Shown piece by piece: positions 60,790 to 64,000 of a stretch of 64,000 nt of DNA. The first letter of the stretch is position 1. Every line of letters starts with the position of its first letter. The notes under the pieces are model-generated. The model searched no databases and was not told the DNA's origin. It saw only the letters and a program-made list of their open reading frames with translations. The position numbers were made by a program, and so were the translations under genes. Origin of the DNA: Gigaspora rosea. Taxonomy: Eukaryota; Glomeromycota; Glomeromycetes; Diversisporales; Gigasporaceae. The stretch spans positions 184,731 through 248,730 of the forward strand of contig QKWP01000577.1 in assembly GCA_003550325.1 (NCBI GenBank). The letters run 5' to 3'.

Positions 60790-61880
60790 TGAAATACTTC
60801 GTATTCATTTACTAAAGAAAACAAAACATTACTACTTGCTTTTTCATATGCATAAATATTACAATACAATAACATACGTTATTTTGATTATTCAAAAAAT
60901 ATTCTTTATCATAATCATTAGGCATGCGAAAATTACTACCACCAAAGTTTGAATTATAGTCCTTTCTTAAAAATAAAGCATACTGTGGAAGTTTCACTCG
61001 ACTTAAAATAGAATTTTGACTAGAGTCATTTTTCAATATTATCAGTCTCCCACAAAGAAGTAATTGAAATTCGTATGGATTATTTGATGTGTTATATAAA
61101 TCAACTTTTTCATCAATCCATGATGTAATTTCAGCGCGTGTTCTTCATTAATAACTGTAATAACTGTTGAAAATGGCTCTGTCGATCTGCAAAATAATAC
61201 GGGATGGTAGAATAGTTGATGAAATTTGATAATTAGATGTCATAAATTTTTTAATCAAATCATTCCAAATATTTTTGTCAATAATTTGTGAATATGGTAA
61301 TAAATGATTTGCAACATCATCACTAGAAATTTGAAAGCATCGGATAAAAGGTAAGCAATTTTCTTCAAAGCTATAACATTTTCATATGTCCATTTTCAAG
61401 ATCCGAAGGTAAGTTTGGATTTTGTTGCCAATTCCCCATTCGATCATATAATTCCAAATCTTTAACTCTTCCATTTGCAAATCATCACGACTGATGAGTG
61501 AAACTAGTGCATTCTCTGAAATCTTCTAAATTAAAGACGAGATTTGGATATTTTGCTACTATGTTATTACACAGCACCATATATGTGCCTTAAATAATTA
61601 AGTTAAAAATATTGTAAACTAATTTACGTGTAAAAAAAAAAAATTATATCTTCGTTTACTTGATAATTATTTCAAATTGTTGAATTGAAATATTTGACTT
61701 TAAATCAATCCTTGAAACGCTAACTGTATCCTTAACAACCTTTAATAATTCGTTACGAAAATATAAAGACCTGTATTTAAAATTACTGAATGAAGTTTAA
61801 ATTCCTTTTATTTGAAGATTTTCCCACTTTGATAATTACATTAAAATCTTCTTTGCTTTCACAAAGTTCTATGTAAAGTC
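60790..61880 (-). pseudogene. BTB-BACK-TLDc domain protein, decayed (copy B)
   Basis: Minus strand: ESKEDFNVIIKVGKSSN near 61855-61810, then after a frameshift SLYFRNELLKVVKDTVS near 61770-61720 (this stretch is intact here but carries a stop in copy A), ISSDDVANHLLPYSQIID near 61330-61270, and the TLDc piece SSQNSILSRVKLPQYALF near 61020-60965. The BACK region is shortened by a deletion near 61560-61575. The stop after the terminal QIH of copy A is lost. Not functional. Confidence 0.85.
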
Positions 61881-62639
61881 TTGGCGTGAGATATCACTGA
61901 AGGAAATTTCGATGTAAGTGACAATTAATGCTTCTTTTATGTAAAAAACAGGTCATAGATCTATGAATTATAGAAAATTGTCGACAATTTTTATGACTTT
62001 GCGGAATAAAAAGTTGTAAACATCACCATAATTAGATAATCCCTCATGCATCGCGGTATATTGACGTTTTTCACATATTGTTATTGGTGAATATTACTCT
62101 TTTTTTTTTTTTTGCGATATTAATTTCTTTACTAAGGAATCGCAAATTATTTTAATTATTAATAAAATTTTAAGTTCATCGAAATTTGACTAATACCGCG
62201 ACATAGCATTTACGAACTTCTTCGAAACCATTAACATATAAATTGTCATCAATTTTAAATTCGTAATTATTTTCAGTTCTGTTATTATTCAGGATTTTTT
62301 GGCTACAGTTCCTGAGTTATCATGTAAGTAGGTATATTAAATAGAATTTGTGGCAACATCATTATTATTTGTAGTTTTAAAATTCGCGGCACTTAAACAA
62401 GTTGATATTGGATTCGGTATCGGTGCCACTGGTGTTGCTGTCCATTTCTCCAAATATCATTGCAGATATTTGAAAATAATAGATATGAGACATAATTTTT
62501 TTTAAGACTTAAAATTTCATGTATCTGATCATCAAAGTCGGATGATAGGCCTAGATTTGATAGGCAAGATTTTAAAAGGATTAATATATTTCTTAAAGAA
62601 AATGACTATTCTGATATATTGTATAATTCACTTATGCAG

Positions 62640-63150
62640 TGTCTGAAATTTATTATTCTGAAAGCTTTTATGACAAATATTTGCGAAATGAAACGAAACA
62701 ATGAGAATGTTCTTTAATGACGTAGAATTCAATATTATTAAGTTGCATTGACTTAAAAAATAAATGACGCATCATGACCTTTTTAACAAAATTACTTCTT
62801 TGTAGATATATGTATCTAAATTAAATTATTAATGTAATATAATAAAGTTCTTGGTTTATCGGTTTATCTTTTATATTTTTATACAAATCAATACCGTAAT
62901 AAAGAAAAGTTCAACGAGATTTAGACATTACTAATGTCGTATGGGTTTCGGAAGTTGACAATTTCTTTCCATTGTTGAAAAGATCTAATGATTGTCTGAA
63001 CAAACATTTCAATTTAGCCTATTACTAATGTTGCTCTCAAGTAGTCTACATGCAAGATTAACCCTGTTGTCTAATATATACAATAATTTCTAACGCCAAA
63101 AAAGATAAAGACAGCGCTTTTATTTTTATTTTTTATTTTTTTTTGAAAAG
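62640..63150 (+). promoter_or_regulatory. Orphan Sel1-kinase promoter (block B), no gene attached
   Basis: Includes ATTTGCGAAATGAAACGAAA, GTAGAATTCAATATTATTAAG, CTCAAGTAGTCTACATGCA and the T-rich run at 63118-63143. It then passes into unrelated sequence (from about 63160, AACTACTAATTCAAATTTC) with no TATA box or kinase. Confidence 0.78.
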
Positions 63151-63159
63151 GAATGATTA

Positions 63160-63655
63160 ACTACTAATTCAAATTTCATGAAATTTTAGTATGTTATAGT
63201 CCAATAACTTAACTATTTAAAGAAAATTTTCGGCTGATTTGGATTTGTAGATATCGTGAAAATTACAGCCGGAATTACTACAAATTTACAATATCTATAT
63301 TTTTACTATAATAATTATTCAATACTTTGTCATGCAATCATGCTTTGGCAAAAGATCTCTGACAAGTTTTTTAGTTAAAATTCGAGATAAAGAAATCAAT
63401 ATATAAGTCAGTGCGATTTTAAATGCGGCAAACACCAACATCAGTTACAATAAAAGATAATAACAATAAATAGTATTTAAATCGAGGGCCAAACGAGGAA
63501 ATTTAGTACACCAATATAAATTATAATGCTTCTACAATAGACAATGATGTCGGTTCACACACATTTTTTATTGAACCAATAGAATCGCAAACGGCATGTA
63601 AATTAGCTGAAAATATATTCTACATACTTGTACTCTCTTCCCTATAGTTGTTAGA
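63160..63655. other. Unique AT-rich sequence
   Basis: No gene or repeat recognised between the end of block B and the minisatellite. Confidence 0.5.
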
Positions 63656-63656
63656 C

Positions 63657-63850
63657 GAAACCTTGAGGTTTCGCGCTGACGAAACGCGAAACCTAGTTTC
63701 GTCTTTCGTCAATTAAAATCTCAAATGACGAAATGACGAAAGGTGACGAAACTGGCGAAAGGTGACGAAACTGACGAAAGGTGACGAAACTGACGAAAGG
63801 TGACGAAACTGACGAAAGGTGACGAAACTGCAAAGGGTACAAAACTAATA
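63657..63850. repeat. 19-bp minisatellite TGACGAAACTGACGAAAGG
   Basis: At least five units between 63726 and 63830, preceded by GAAACCTTGAGGTTTCGCG and CGCGAAACCTAGTTTCG palindromes made of the same GACGAAA/TTTCGTC words. The minus-strand open frame over it is an artefact of the repeat. Confidence 0.9.
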
Positions 63851-63859
63851 AAAGATGAG

Positions 63860-63900
63860 AAACAGAAGCAAGTGTAAGTAAGGGCGCCACTGGCTCCTAC
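63860..63900 (-). other. GGCGCC hairpin, possible Helitron-type end
   Basis: AGGGCGCCACTGGCTCCTA forms a short hairpin similar to those at 43150 and 47890. No clear CTAG end. The window ends 100 bp further on, so it cannot be resolved. Confidence 0.25.
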
Positions 63901-64000
63901 ATTTATGTTTATATAAAACTAAAATTTAAAACATACAATTATATCAATTTTAATAAGTAACTTAAGAAGTAATTTATCAATTAAGCAAATTAGCACAATT

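Larger units (their letters stand above)
59430..63150. repeat. Block B of the segmental duplication (copy of 12040-16147)
   Basis: Colinear with block A from ATTAAAATACATTGACATTT to the kinase promoter poly-T run. It has a ~170-bp insertion at about 60018-60188 (TATCCTGCGTTGGGGATTAG ... GTGATCGGGGATTATTTG) absent from block A. It ends before the TATA box. Confidence 0.85.

Overview
The window looks like nuclear DNA of an arbuscular mycorrhizal fungus (Glomeromycotina, most like Rhizophagus irregularis or a relative). The basis is the very AT-rich sequence, a short GT-AG intron with a TACTAA-like branch site, and the gene families present: TKL-type protein kinases with HRDLHSGNIL catalytic loops, Sel1-repeat/kinase fusions, BTB-BACK-TLDc proteins and LINE reverse-transcriptase debris. 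All of these are strongly expanded in that lineage. The species call is inference; I had no database.

Layout. 0-12 kb: foldback repeats, a decayed LINE reverse transcriptase (2.6-3.3 kb), a broken pseudokinase-like gene (5.0-6.2 kb), a 333-bp duplication abutting the only N (6554), then AT-rich DNA without genes. 12-18 kb: block A, a decayed BTB-BACK-TLDc gene on the minus strand, divergent from the best-preserved Sel1-kinase gene (16148-18088). 18.5-33 kb: a nest of transposons in the 3' spacer of that gene. It holds one Helitron (18482-20814) and a head-to-tail pair of Helitrons (21734-32974), the pair lying inside an LTR-like element (21002-33063). The Helitron bodies are mostly a degenerate ~80-110 bp minisatellite. 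They are in turn invaded by a TIR element carrying an ankyrin exon and by a mariner-type MITE. 33-38 kb: spacer, an extremely AT-rich stretch and a 2.2-kb hAT-type element with an exact 8-bp target duplication. 38-49 kb: a tandem array of the Sel1-kinase unit (promoter, gene, spacer) with two pseudogenes and a third unit that retains only the promoter. 49-51 kb: repeats and a decayed unknown gene. 51-58.5 kb: another Sel1-kinase unit whose promoter was split by two insertions, one of them a 1.3-kb solo LTR between TATA box and ATG. 58.5-63.2 kb: a TIR element, then block B, a second copy of block A ending in a promoter without a gene. 63.7 kb: a 19-bp minisatellite.

How it fits together. Because the kinase units are paralogous, each copy gives the 'empty site' for insertions in the others. 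That fixes the ends of several mobile elements to the base without any database. The picture is a birth-and-death array of Sel1-kinase receptors or signalling proteins: one nearly intact copy (whose single intron has lost its AG acceptor), three copies with frameshifts, and at least two promoter-only remnants. No complete transposase, Rep/helicase or polyprotein was seen, so the mobile elements here appear non-autonomous.
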